A DNA stretch of 64,000 nt from Gnetum montanum (lineage: Eukaryota > Streptophyta > Gnetopsida > Gnetales > Gnetaceae). Positions 1 to 11,443 of this stretch are shown one piece after another. Below the pieces are notes generated by a model that did no database searches, was not told where the DNA came from, and was given only the letters and a program-made list of their open reading frames with translations. Both the position numbers and the translations under genes were made by a program. Location of the stretch: positions 150,640-214,639 of the forward strand of contig MNCI01000255.1 of NCBI GenBank assembly GCA_015680685.1, read 5' to 3'. Position 1 is the first letter of the stretch; the number at the start of each line of letters is the position of its first letter.

Positions 1-773
1 ACTAAACTCCTCTAGGATAACATTAAAACCTTTGCATGGTCATACAAAGACATGCTAGGTCTTGATCCATGCCTAGTACAACACAACATCATACTCAATC
101 CTAGTATCAAACTAGTTAAGCAAAAGGTTTGCAAGATTAGACTAAATTTAGCTTTGGCGATTCATGAAGAAATCATGAAAATTGTATTAAGCTAGTTTCA
201 TTCAAGTTGTTGATTATGCAAATTGGGTGTCCAACATAGTGGTGGTCCTTAAGAAAATGGGAGTACATGTATTTGCATCGATTTCTGAGATCTTAATAAG
301 GCAACTATTAAAGATGATTTTTTGTTGCCTAGTATTGATCAACTCATCAATACTATGGCTGGAAATGCCCTATTATCCTTTATGGATGGATTATTGAGAT
401 ACAACCAAGTTAGGATCAACCTAAAGCCTCAGTTGTATACAACCTTCATGACCCCTTGGGGAACCTACTATTATACCATGATGCCATTTAATCTAAAGAA
501 TGTGGGTGCAACCTATCAATGAGCTATGACCTAGATATTCAGTGATTACATGCTAGGGTTACTTAATGATTATGTTGATGACATGGAAATCAAGAACAAA
601 ATGGTTGATGATCATGCACATGACCTTGACTTAGTTCTCAAATGATGTCTCAAATACAAACTTAGGCTTAATTCTAAGAACTGTGTCTTTTGCATCAAAA
701 CTGAAAAGATGCTTGGCTTTGTAGTGTCCAAAGTAGGGATACATGTCAATCTTAATATGGTTAAGGCCATAAC
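1..773 (+). pseudogene. TAT-1 reverse transcriptase, degenerate
   Basis: Fragments in shifting frames match a Ty3/gypsy RT. There is an N-terminal FAWSY-type segment ending in GLDP, then the palm segment with SFMDG and YNQ (322-522), then the catalytic box as YVDDMEI near 568-590, then the LGF segment near 715. At least one frameshift and several stops are present; for example a TGA follows ATYQ near 520, where the family has an arginine codon (CGA to TGA). The C-terminal end of the domain resumes after the solo LTR at 1372. It cannot be functional. Confidence 0.85.
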
Positions 774-1371
774 TATGACATCCCATTCCCAGATGTCATG
801 AAAAATGTCAAATATATGTTATATTAGACATTATGTGTAAGAAAACAATATATCAAATGTCAAATATATGTAACATTTAACATTATGTGTAAAAAAATGA
901 TAAGGAAAATGCAGAAGAAAAGAGGAGAGAATGCTTTATTGATGTGAAATAATGTATTTAGATCATGCTTTAAGAGTGTTCCTTGGGATTTTCTTCCTTT
1001 GACATCTTTCACTTTGAGGAAATCTAGCACTACCATCATGGTTAGGCCTATCATCTACAAGAAGCGATGACTAGTCCTCTTCTTATCCTACTTCACTTGG
1101 CTTTCATTACTCACCTTTACTAGCTCTGTAACTGCATGCTAGCATGACCTCTAAGCCCAAGTATAAATGCCTTAGGTCAAACCCCCAAAGGTCACCTTGA
1201 GAGACACATTTGTGATTACAATGCACCCTTTTAGGTCTCAATTACAACATGCCCTTTCGTGTCTCAATTACAACATATCCTTTTGGGTCTTGTTATGATA
1301 ATGATAACATTTGTTATGTTGAGGCACCATCTTCGTTATGAAACAATACCATTTGGAATGGGGACATTACA
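774..1371 (-). repeat. CHR-type solo LTR inside TAT-1 pol
   Basis: A 598 bp insert flanked by a perfect 5 bp duplication, ATAAC (769-773 and 1372-1376). On its sense strand (minus) it begins TGTAATGTCC and ends GGGATGTCATA, a decayed form of the TGTAACATC...GATGTCACA termini of the CHR-1 3' LTR at 61501-62003. Internal similarity to that LTR is visible on the reverse complement, for example the blocks around 1080-1180. Removing the insert and one ATAAC rejoins the TAT-1 RT to RNase H frame exactly. It is therefore a solo LTR left by recombination between two LTRs. Confidence 0.9.
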
Positions 1372-2010
1372 ATAACCAACTTGGTAGTGCTAACCAACCT
1401 TAAGGAGCTTTGGAAACTGCAAGGTAAATTATAATTTATTCATATATTCTTGTTAAGGCTTATAGATAAACTACAATCCATGCAACACTTCCTCTTTAGG
1501 AGCCAAGTTAATATCATATGCGCTCAATGCCAAAAAGCCTTTCAAAACCTTAAGCAAGATTTGGCACAGCTACCCATGATCTATCCATCGCAAAAGGATA
1601 AACCTTTTTACATTTACCTTATTATCTTTGACACATCCATTGCCTCTTTACTCTATTAAAATGGAGATGATGGAGTAGAATTTCTACTATACTACCTAAG
1701 TCATGCATTAATTGTCTATGAGACTTGATACACCAAAGTTGAGAAGTATTGTCTAGCCTTAGTTTTCTCATTGAAGAAGTGAAGACACTACCTCTTTAGG
1801 AGCCAAGTTAATATCATATGCAAGGACAATATACTAAGAGCCATAACGACCAACATTTATGAAAGTAGTTGGATAGCCCATTGGAAAGTCATAACAAATG
1901 AATTTGACCTACATTACATCTCTCAAGCCTCAACCAAAGGCCAAGATATAGCCACACAACTCATAGTTTTTCCAATTGAAGACAATGTAACCATAGACCT
2001 TGAATTCCCT
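1372..2010 (+). pseudogene. TAT-1 RT end and RNase H, degenerate
   Basis: The frame starts with the conserved stretch leading to LKELWKLQGKL, continues with the RT connection (1450-1659, including QCQKAFQNLKQDL) and then the RNase H domain with the usual YYLSHAL-type and EKYCLAL-type segments near 1690-1780. A 31 bp block (1491-1521) repeats exactly at 1791-1821. Only the second copy fits the family alignment, so the first has replaced the proper connection sequence. Many stops are present. Confidence 0.8.
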
Positions 2011-2039
2011 AATGTGCATGTCAACATTGCTAATGAGAT

Positions 2040-2499
2040 GCCCGAGGGTTATGAGACTATCATGCATTTTGATGGAGCTTCAACTGCCCATGGGGCTAGT
2101 GCTACTGCCATCATAACATCATCTTACAGTGAGATCCAACTTTTTTCTTATCATTTTTAATTCTCATGTCCCAACAGTGTGGTGGAGTATGAAGGATTAA
2201 TCAAAGGAATGATGGTAGCTCATAGCAAAGGAATCAAATGATTGATGATAAAAAATGATTCACAACTTGTGGTTAACCAAGTAACTGAGGTTTATGCATG
2301 TAAAGCAAAATATTTACAATCTTATTGTGACCTAGCTAAGAAACTCATGCAACAATTTCCACATGTGGGCATGCAACATATACCTCGAACTAAGAACACC
2401 TTATCTTATGCCATTGCAACCTTAGCCCTAAGTGTGAGGCCATATGCTCTTAGCAAGATAACTTCTTTAATAGAAAACTATGCACTTCCCATCACATAA
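2040..2499 (+). pseudogene. TAT-1 second RNase H (archaeal type), degenerate
   Basis: The domain starts with the HFDGAS motif, which carries the first catalytic Asp, near 2068. It continues through the VEYEGLIKGM helix, whose Glu is a catalytic position (2182-2211), and then IKNDSQLVVNQV, which carries the next Asp (2248-2283). This RVT_3-type domain is typical of Tat and Ogre elements. The catalytic residues are still readable but in-frame stops near 2158 and 2239 break the chain. The region runs on towards integrase through a linker with YALP and similar motifs. Confidence 0.8.
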
Positions 2500-2599
2500 A
2501 TCAAGGACATCTCCATAGCCACTATTGACACTACCCCTCAAAGAGAGTGGTATGACAATATCAAGTTTTACCTAACACATGGTGAACCTCCATAGAACC

Positions 2600-3733
2600 T
2601 GACTACTTCTCAAAAGGATGCTATACTTAAAAGATCAAAATAATATGTCATTGTAGTTGATAACACACAATGTCAAAGGTCCTATGATGGCATATTGTCA
2701 GTGTGCTTGGGTAAAACTAAAGCTTGCACAATCCTTGAGGAAGATCATGAAGGGGTACGTGGAGGGCATATAGGACCTAGAGCCATGGCTACAAAGATTA
2801 GAAAATTAGGATACTATTGGCCCCATATGAAATGTGATTTCCTACAGAAGGTTAAGACTTGTGATTCCTATCAACAACATAGTAACTTAGTACACGTGCT
2901 ACCAATGGGATTACACACTACCCAAATCACCTAGTCATTCCAATGATGGAAAATAAACATGATTGGACCAATGATGCCTAAGTCTTCCATAGGGCATAGC
3001 TTCATCATCATTGCAATTGAATAGTTTACAAAGTGAATTAAGGCTATCCCTCTAAGGAAAAGAACATCTCAACAAGTCTATAAATTCATATTAGACAATA
3101 TAGTGTTTCATTTTGGCATACCTCTGGCCATAGTCACAGATAATGGACCATAATTTAGTAGCCAAGAAATGCAAGCCTTTTGTCAAGAACTAAGCATTAA
3201 ACATTCTTTTCATTACCATATTATCCACAAGCTAATGGGCAAGCCAAAGCTAGCAACAAGGTCATCATAAACTTTCTTAAGAAGATGTTAAACAATAGCA
3301 TATGTAACTAGCATGAATGACTTATACATGCACTATGGGCCTATAGAAAAACCTTTAGGACTACAATGAGTGCCACTTTGTATAGCCTTATTGAAGCTAT
3401 TATGCCTCTTAACTTGTAGATTCCATCACTAAGGGTAGCTCTATTTGACTTCATCAGTGGAAGAGTAGCAAATACAAGTGCTTCCTCACATCGAACAATA
3501 TCAAAAGAGGCAAAAAAATAGCATCATCATAATCCGAATAGACCAAAAGTTAAGGAAGGAGACCTTATTCTTAATGTTCATCATGAACATGTAGATAAGT
3601 TCTCAACCAATTGGAAAGGATCTTTCTTGGTTACAAAAGCCTACAATAATGGAGCATTTAGATTGGTAGATATGAATGAGAATGAATTGGCCAATCTAGT
3701 CAACCATTTCTATCTCAAACCTTATTATGTCTA
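2600..3733 (+). pseudogene. TAT-1 integrase, degenerate
   Basis: The H2C2 zinc-binding segment is visible as HEGVRGGH followed by CDFLQKVKTCDSYQQH (2750-2880). The DDE core follows, with the second Asp in VTDNGP near 3135-3152. The C-terminal segment with KFSTNWKGSFLV and LKPYYV ends in a stop at 3733. Stops and frameshifts occur through the core. Integrase inserts the element cDNA into host DNA; this copy is dead. Confidence 0.8.
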
Positions 3734-4923
3734 ATGCTAGCCTATTTTTTCCTGTAGTCCTTGTATGTTTTGTTTGTAGGTACGAATGAATGATGGATAC
3801 TAATAACTCTTGTGACCTACAACAAGCAAGCCTATGTGACATCTTATCTTTTTTTTTCTTTTTGGCATAACAAATGAATTGCAAAACTTTGTAAAATTTG
3901 TGAAAAAAAAATATAGATTCCTCATGTTGTACCATTTATAACCTATGATGGCACATATTTTACTTACTATTTCATGTGGCCTTAAGAAATCTCTTGTAAT
4001 AATATGTATTAGTTGTCTTGTTTCCTTATCCTCTTGGATTTGTGATTATAGAATGAAGCTTCAAGTGATCATGAAGGTTCAACTCATCGTAGCAATAAGT
4101 TATCATGTGATCTTGATGCATGAGATTCAATTAGCTTGTCCAACTATGTCAAGAGTTCTTACCTCACATCACTTCTATTACCTCTTTTGAACCATGTTCC
4201 CATAGCCAAAGTACACTATTCCTTATCCTAAATAATAATGAAAATTAATGTTTGACATTCATGCACCATGGTCATGTGACATACTTCTCTACATGCTTCA
4301 CAGATCAAGTTCGTTGAGTGTATCATATCTCATTCAACAAGAGAATAAAGTAGAATCTGGCATACTCCACTAATCAAGTTCACTAGATGTAACACATCTT
4401 CTTTAGTAAGAAAAAAAAATTTAGCCTTGACAATGGAACCTAATGAATTTTTCACACCTAAAAGAATAGAAGAAAAAAAAGGGGAAGAAGATGCCAAGAA
4501 AGAAAAGAGGCCAATGAAGACTAATGTAAAATAAATGACTCCAAACCAAAAATGAAAAGAGCCTAATGACCAAAGAGGCCTAAGGATGGAGTGTTAGTTC
4601 CTCCAAAACATTGTTGAGTAACTAGCATTTCAAACATGAAGCATGAAGACCTTTAGCAAGTTCACATAGCATAATCATATCATTACCATGATGTTGACAT
4701 TTGGAATTCCTTGTTAGCCAAAATGACCATGCCTCATTAATCACTATAATCATTGATCCCATCCCAAACTCTTGACATTTCATCATGACCTTCTTTCACC
4801 ATCATGAGCACTCCCGAATCAAGTGTGGAGAGAGAGCATTAGTCATGAACCTATAGTGGTGCCTCACATTCTTTGTTGATGTCCCTTAGGTCAATCCTCA
4901 AAACATCAACAGAGAGGAACCAA
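3734..4923 (+). other. TAT-1 3' untranslated region with polypurine tract
   Basis: This is noncoding sequence between integrase and the 3' LTR. It is clearly similar over about 1 kb to the reverse complement of 17718-18775 in TAT-2, including the segment naming a thin purine tract just before the LTR. The tract reads AGAGAGGAACCAA at 4911-4923, immediately before TGAAACA. Short open frames here (for example 3945-4190) show no family similarity and are probably chance. Confidence 0.75.
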
Positions 4924-5931
4924 TGAAACATTCCAAAGAAATTCATATTATAATGCAGGACCAAAAGTCTTTCTAACTTGGTGGAAAAATAAAGGCAGAT
5001 ACAATTGCCTTATTTCCCCACTAATGCTAGCGTCATGGCCTCATGTTATCGATAATGATGCTAGCATCGTTACCTCATGTTACTAACAATGATGCCAGCA
5101 TCATTACCTCATGTTACTAACAATGAAATTAGCATTATTATCTCATGTCATTGACAATGACATTAGTAATTGTTACCTCATGTCACTGATGCTCAAAATG
5201 ACACTAGTGTTATGGTCTTCATGGTATTGATGTTGACGCTAACATCATGACTTCATGGTACCAACGTTGATGTTAACATCTTGGCCTAATGGTACTAAAA
5301 CTAATGCTAACATTGGATGTTGCATGTAGATGTTGTAGGTATGATAGAATTTGCTAGAAATTTGCAACAATCATGATAGAAACAATTAGCAACAACCTAC
5401 TTCATCATAGGAACTTTTGGCATTTGACACTTACATCGAACGTAAGATTTTTGAGTAGTGTAGGCACCCAATAGTCCATGGCAACCAACATTACTCTCTC
5501 ATAACATAAACCACCAGAGTATATAACCAAAGCTAAGGAATAGATCTATGTGGATACATTTCCCTATGGGAATATCAGAGCTTAATGATGATATTGCATC
5601 TTTGGGTTTTCTAAAATCCATAATCTAGATCTCCTAAACCTTTGCTTGTAACATTTCATTTTACAACATTAATATCAAAGTTGTAGTTTTGCCTTTATTT
5701 TGTCATTTTTCTATTCTGGTATTTCACAATGTATCTTAAATTAAAGATGATTTATTTGCACTTTTTATTTTATTTTTTGTATTACCCGATAACAGACATT
5801 TAAGTCCTCAAGTGATCTACTAGACTAGTTGAGATGCTCGTAGATCCTTTTTGAGGCTTATGGATTTGTAGGTTTAAACTATTTTGATAGGGATCTTTGG
5901 CCCTTTAGCATCAAAATTTTCCATTAGTACA
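4924..5931 (+). repeat. TAT-1 3' LTR (1,008 bp)
   Basis: It begins TGAAACA and ends ...TTAGTACA, so it has TG...CA termini. It is similar to the TAT-2 LTRs (16721-17717, 36620-37046, 56506-56582) and to the solo LTR at 60145-61124. The U3 part carries an array of 34 bp repeats (5025-5316) that the other copies do not have. The last 100 bp, with CTTTAGCATCAAAATTTTCC, is the best-conserved part between copies. Confidence 0.85.
5025..5316 (+). repeat. 34 bp tandem repeat in TAT-1 U3, about 8.3 copies
   Basis: The units run end to end with lengths 34, 34, 34, 34, 41, 35, 34 and 34 bases plus a partial unit. Each has the form of a GCTAGCATC-like start, a CCTCATG core and an ACAATGA-like end. The first three units are the most alike. 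There are no unique spacers, so it is not a CRISPR array. Confidence 0.9.
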
Positions 5932-6034
5932 GTACCAGAGTTGAAGAACAACATAAAATTGATGTGCTTTTGTGGACAAAGCAATTTTAAATTAGGAAAC
6001 TTATTCAACCCTCTTTCTAAGTTCTCTATCCTCA
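5932..6034 (+). repeat. COP-1 5' LTR, last 103 bp
   Basis: This stretch is similar to the end of the COP-1 3' LTR (11323-11471). The shared blocks are the AAAATTGATGTGCTTTTGTGG type and AATTTTAAATTAGGAAACTT, then TTCTAAGTTCTC and a terminal CA. The rest of the LTR is cut off by TAT-1. Confidence 0.7.
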
Positions 6035-6036
6035 AG

Positions 6037-6049
6037 TAGTATGGAAGCC
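6037..6049 (+). other. COP-1 primer-binding site, decayed
   Basis: TAGTATGGAAGCC, three bases after the LTR end, is a decayed form of TGGTATCAGAGCC, the initiator tRNA-Met complement used by many plant copia elements. Confidence 0.5.
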
Positions 6050-6090
6050 CAACACTCTCAAGCTTATGCTTCAAATTTCAAGAGTAAACT

Positions 6091-7833
6091 ATGGATGGGA
6101 CATCTTATATAAAGCCAGCAATGTTTGATGGGTTTGACTTTGCATATTGGATGTTAAGGATGTAAGGCTTCTCTGAGTCTATGAAATTTGAAGTGTGGGA
6201 GTCAATCCCCTAAGGCTACACATCGCTCATCGATAGCAACTCAAAAGCTCTTAAGCCATAGAACAAATGGATTACTAAAGAAAAAGATAAGTTCATGTAT
6301 GACTTTAAAGACAAAAATTGTTTATATTGTAAGATTTCTAAGGAAATATTGGAAACCTTAGGGCTACTTATGAGGGCATGTCCATAGTTACATAATCAAA
6401 ACTCTTAGTATTGCAAAGCGAATATGACAAGCTTAGAATGAAAGAAGGAGAAAATATTAAGGATTACTTCACTAGGGCAAATGATCTTGTTGTATTTATT
6501 AGGGAAATAGGTTAGAACTTTCCAGAAAGAGATGTAATTATAAAAATGATTAGAACTTTACAGCCTAAGTTCAGATCCAAGGCCATTGTTATGAAATAAA
6601 TCAGTAACTTTTCAGTGCTCAAATTTGAGGAGCTTCAAAGTGTTGTAATTGCTTATAAGATGAATCTCATAAGTGTTGGAGAGATAAAAGAAAAGCCTAT
6701 TGATGTAAAATCAGCATCAAGAGAAAAGGAGCTAATTGAATAAGAAATAAATAGCAAAGATGAAATAGCTTTCCTATCAAGAAGAGTTCAAAGACTTCTT
6801 ACAAATTCAATCAACCAAGCCCTAATTAATCCAAAGATAATGAGAATGGTGAAAATTCTACAAATTCAAATTTTGAAGCATGTTCCATACAATGTTGGGT
6901 ATGTGGTGGAAGAGGCCATGTGGCCTTTGAATGTTCTAGCATTGGTAGGTTGCAATGGAGAGATAAAAATGAAGCTAATTTGAAAAAGAAAAACTTTTAC
7001 ACTAGCTAGGACAATGGAGAAAAAAGTGAGAAAGAGGTAGATAATACTATAAAGGACTCACATCTCATTTTCATGGCTCTTACAAATGATGATTACCCAA
7101 CCACAGAAGAGGACCAAGTAATTGAAATTGATGAGGAAAGGTATGATCTTTTGTGCAATGAACTATTATCCTTCCAAAATATTTGTATAAAGCTAAAGAA
7201 GGTTGTCAAAGAAAAAGATTAATATTTATCTCTAATTAATGCAATACATTTCGACCTCTTACAAGAAAACTTAGACCTAAGGACTAAGAGAAAAAATTAA
7301 CATTATCTTATGAACAGATTGAAAATGAACTTATATATACCAAATTGGTGAATGAAAGACTAGTCAAAGTGAAAGAATTTCTTTGCATCATGTTGGGACA
7401 AGGAAGAGGTCCACACGATAAAAGTGGACTAGGATGCTACCAACAAGAAGAAACATTAACACAAAATTCATCCAAACAAGAGATTACTCCAAAGATTGAA
7501 GTGTCAATTGGCAATACATCCAGACAAAGAGCACCTCCAAGATTTGATCACTCTAGCTAGAATAATAGGATTAGATGTTATTATTAAAATATATTTAGGC
7601 ATACACAATGGAATTGTAATTCAAAATATTATCACATGAATGCATGGTCATATAATAAGACTTCTTGGTCTTACCAAAATGCACCTAGAAAGGAATTCTT
7701 ACGGACAAGAAGAAATGGAGGACAAATCAAAAGGGCAAGAAGAAGAAAAAGGTGTGAAGAATTAAACAAAAGGAAGAAAGTGAAAGAATCTTCATCAACA
7801 ATTTTGTGGAAGAAAGCTAAACATTATAAATAG
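6091..7833 (+). pseudogene. COP-1 gag (UBN2/copia type), degenerate
   Basis: The N-terminal gag fold shows the copia motif KPAMFDG...YWMLRM and VWESIP near 6111-6210. The frame then carries the middle helices (EGENIKDYF near 6445-6475). A CCHC knuckle, CWVCGGRGHVAFEC, lies at 6893-6934. A second knuckle at 7575-7616 reads CYY*NIFRHTQWNC, with the second Cys replaced by a TAA stop. Between them is an acidic segment and a GLGC-containing open stretch (7345-7560). The basic C-terminus ends at 7833. Gag packages element RNA; this copy has several stops. Confidence 0.75.
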
Positions 7834-8399
7834 AAGAAATTTATATGAAAGGAGGAACCTTGAAAGAAGAACCTCATTCTCAAGCTCCTTTAACATCTTC
7901 ATCTCCATCAGCAAGCAAGGTAACTAGAGGTAAGTCTTCATCTCATTTAAAATTTCTTTTAAGAGTACAATCCATGGCAGTTATCCCCTAAACCTTTCCT
8001 TGCATGAGATGTCTACCTATAAACATCTAACATTAGATGTCTACATAGAAGGATAGACATCTACATCATAAGTTAGACATCTATCTCAATTTTAAATAGA
8101 CATGACATAAATGTCTACTAGTTCAGATAGATATCTATCTTTTCATAAAAATCCTCAATGATCATGATTACATAAATTCAACATTTTATTTTTCCCTCAT
8201 TTTTCCACATACAAGCATAGACGACTAAGGGTAGATGACCAAGGCTTCTTCAATAGTGACAATTTATGCATTTTCTCTTAAATTAATGGCTCATAAGAAG
8301 ATTACGATGTTCAAGGATCCTCTTAGAAGATATAAGTCGAAGGGAGCATCTTCTACCACTTCAAATTCCTATACTCCTCAATTTCACTCCATTAATGCT
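7834..8399 (+). other. COP-1 spacer with AGACATCT palindromic cluster
   Basis: There is no convincing reading frame here. Between about 8005 and 8145 there are roughly eight copies of AGATGTCT or its complement AGACATCT, mostly as TAGACATCTA-like palindromes. The same motif is clustered again in the 3' LTR at 10645-10765. The position is where copia pol would be expected to begin. Confidence 0.7.
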
Positions 8400-9903
8400 T
8401 AGCACAAATTTGAGGTACCTTGTTATGTTACCGTTATTTCTAAGAGATTTCTTTGTTTACAGCAATAATGTCAGAAGGAACATGGATTCTTGTCAAGTAT
8501 TGAACTAGGTGACCTTTATTTCTATGAACTTTTGTGTCCCTAAAATTTTCATTAGGAATTTTATAGCAATAATGTTATTTCAAATGCTAGTGTTGCTGCT
8601 TTTACTTCTACTATTAAGAGACTCTTGATTGAAGTCACCCCTCAAGTTTTCAATGCCATCTTTGGAATTTCTAGTTCTAATGTTCATAGCATTACTATTC
8701 ATTCCATGACTAACATATTCACAAATGGTGTAATCTATATTTTTCACAATGATTTTCATGATGCTTTATTTGGTTAGTCTATGTCTTTACATGGTAGGAA
8801 AGTATTTAGAAGTCAAATGGCTTTAAATGCTTCCACCCTCTCATTTTTTTGTATAATATTATTATAAAAGGAGGAAGTTACAGCTACTTATTGTTAGCCC
8901 AAGCCTTTCTTCTTTATTATCTACTCACTAGGTAGCTACTAGACTTGGGTCATATCCTATGCAGAGACATGTTAGGTCTCTTTACAAAGGAGAGAGTCTA
9001 TAAGCATCCTCGTCTCATCAATTTGTTCATCCATCAAAGAGGTGTTCTTATTCTTAATATGTCTTTTCTTAAAGGCATGAGGAGCCTTGATGAGTATTCA
9101 AAGAAGAGGATCTCCACCCATGTTGAGGTAGCAGAACCTAGCACCAAGCCACAAAAGTCAAGGAAGAAGGTATTTGAATTACCATCTTGGGCTTCTCCTT
9201 AGTTAAGAAGGTCCAAATTAGTTGGTGGCTAGAGGAGATCCACTCTCAAGAAGCTTTTCAAGACTTTTTCTTGTACATTTGGGATGATTGATAGGAACCT
9301 CTCTTACCTTCATAAGAGAATGGATGTAGCTGGAGTACCTCTTCCTCTGGATGGACAATAGTTTGAAGAGATCACCACTACTCCAATATCAAATTGTTAG
9401 GAGGACATTCCAACTCTAGCTAGATACTTAGTAGCTGTTAGTCCTTGCCAAGCATATGACTCGAGAAATGCATTTAATTCAGAGGATCTTGATTTAGCAC
9501 CTACACAAGTCTAGGGGAAGATTTCTAATCCTATGCAACCTAGACTCAGTTCTCTCCATCATGATGATGCTCCACAGACATTTGAGCAGCAAGCCATGGA
9601 GAGCATTTTTGGGCCTTCTTCTTAGTGGAGACCAATTGACCCCATTACATATCAGAGGAAGGGTACTTCCTCATCTTCGCAATAGGATCCATCTCATCTA
9701 TCCACTTTATCCTAGTTTCAAGTAAAGGTTTGTTCTAGGAGACCTCTAGTTCACATTCCATCATAAAATGATGATGATGATGAACAACACACCTCTAGTG
9801 CTAACATCAGTAGTGATGATGATGAGGAAGAGACATACAAGGCTTCTCATGTAGCAACTACTTCTGATAATGAGTTTGATGATTCCATCGATATTAGTGA
9901 CTA
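8400..9903 (+). pseudogene. COP-1 second ORF, Transposase_32-like, degenerate
   Basis: A frame near 8550-8700 reads IRNFYSNN followed by a VTPQVFNAIFG segment. This resembles the putative plant transposon protein domain (Transposase_32) found as an extra ORF in many plant LTR elements. Further parts are the open stretch 8945-9202 and an acidic tail with DDDDE repeats ending in a TAG at 9901-9903. Function of this family is unknown. The identification rests on remembered motif patterns and should be checked with a profile search. Confidence 0.5.
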
Positions 9904-9938
9904 GGTTCTCTTATTGGTCCCTCCTTTTGGATGATGTC

Positions 9939-9956
9939 CAAAAAGGAGGAGAATTT
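9939..9956 (+). other. COP-1 polypurine tract
   Basis: The sequence CAAAAAGGAGGAGAATTTT ends immediately before the TGTGGACATA start of the 3' LTR. This is the expected place and composition for priming plus-strand DNA synthesis. Confidence 0.75.
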
Positions 9957-11047
9957 TGTGGACATATGTGGATTTATGGATTTTTTGGACAATTGTATAC
10001 AGTTGTATATGGATATATGAATATGTATTTTGGCCTTTGTATGTGATGTTGGACAACATATGATAACATTATTATTAATCATGTTTATGTCTATGGATAG
10101 CTATATTGGTAGCATGATATATTATGAGATAGGTTTGGAATTTGGATAGTTTATGAAAACTTCCTTGTGTTATCTATTTTTTCTTTAACCCATTTCCATG
10201 AACCTTTTATCCCTATCCCAATGTTACCCTTAGCTACCATTGAAATTTATAAGTCTTAAATGCTTTTATTAATTATCATTTAATTTATGTGTTATGAATG
10301 GTACTAACCCATATTCTTAAATTTTGGACATTATTAAATAGGGGAAGATTGTTAACCATTTTGGTATGTCAGAACCTTAAGGAAAATGATGTAGAATGTA
10401 TGTGTGATTATGATTTTGTGGGGCCATGAATAAGAACTTCACACGAAGATCTAAGATTTCAAGAAAATGAGATCTACGTTGAGATGACAAAATGAAGACT
10501 ACATGGACAAGATGAGAGCATGGATGAAAATGGAATCTACAAGTTATACTAAGGTGTTTCAAAGATTGCCAAGATCTTAAATTAAAAAGGGAATTCCTCA
10601 AAATCCAAAGTGAAAAAGTGAAGTATATGTCTTCAAAAAAAAAGAGATGTCTATATCAAATAGTAGACATCTATAGGTAGACATCTCCATTTTCAAATAG
10701 ATGTCTTTCTTACATTAAGGACTATCTCAAATAGACATCTAAAATTCAAAGTAGATGTCTATACTAGTGGTTTAGTAGCCATTGCATGAATTTTGAGGAG
10801 TTTTCAAAAACTTTGATGTTATAAGATAATGCAAAAACCTTGGGAATTGTGCAAGCACTGTTCACACAAAGACTTATCATTGCCTATTTTGTTTTGCTCT
10901 TCATTGTAACATCATTTTCCTGTTGTACTTGTACAGAGCTTCAATTACTAGGATCTGTAAATTTAGTTACACTCTCTCCTTGTTCTTTTCTTTCTTTCTT
11001 GTAGCCCTAAAAGGTTGATGTGCTTCTTATGAGAATACATCCTTGTT

Positions 11048-11257
11048 GAGCTTATCAAGATCCTATAGGATTGAGTGATTTTGTGATGTTAAAACATTCT
11101 GGTGTAGAGCTCAATTTTGTAAAGGTTTTTGGGATCCCATAAACCACATTTTGAGCTTGTCAAGACCTTGCGAGATCAAGTGGATTTATAGTGATAAAGC
11201 ACTATAGAGAGGAGCTCAAATCTTGTACATGGTGTGGTACCCTTTAAACCACCTTTT
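11048..11257 (+). repeat. 105 bp tandem duplication in COP-1 LTR
   Basis: Two diverged units start with GAGCTTATCAAGA (11048) and GAGCTTGTCAAGA (11153). They share GAGCTCAA and the ATAAACCAC/TTTAAACCACC ends. Such duplications are common in the R-U5 part of plant copia LTRs. Confidence 0.75.
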
Positions 11258-11322
11258 AAAGGAACAAAGTCCTAAGGTGTGCATGGATTTTACCCTCTAC
11301 GTGTGGACATACCCAAGTTGGA

Positions 11323-11443
11323 GAACCATATAAAATTAGTGTGTCTTTGTGGCAGGAGTAATTTTAAATTGGGAAACTTAGAAGAACTATGTAAAATTAG
11401 TGTGTTTTTGTTGCAGGAGTAGTTTAAATTGGGGAACTTATTT
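11323..11443 (+). repeat. 61 bp tandem duplication at COP-1 LTR end
   Basis: Two units start GAACCATATAAAATTAGTGT (11323) and GAACTATGTAAAATTAGTGT (11384), each running on to a GGGAAACTTA or GGGGAACTTA. The 5' LTR remnant at 5932-6034 has only one unit, so the duplication is private to this LTR. Confidence 0.8.

Larger units (their letters stand above)
1..5931 (+). mobile_element. TAT-1: Tat-lineage Ty3/gypsy element, 3' part, decayed
   Basis: The element enters from the left edge inside RT and runs through RNase H, a second (archaeal-type) RNase H, integrase, a 1.2 kb 3' untranslated region, a purine-rich tract and a 3' LTR. The second RNase H between RNase H and integrase is characteristic of the Tat lineage of plant Ty3/gypsy elements. 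A CHR-type solo LTR interrupts it at 774-1371. Its 3' LTR abuts the last 103 bp of the COP-1 5' LTR, so TAT-1 most likely inserted into that LTR. The 5' half lies outside the window. Confidence 0.85.

Noticed and set aside
5025-5316. Possible CRISPR-like repeat array
   Set aside because: Units abut without unique spacers, and the setting is a plant LTR.
5927-5936. Target duplication for TAT-1
   Set aside because: The left end is outside the window, and GTACC after the 3' LTR has no partner to compare.
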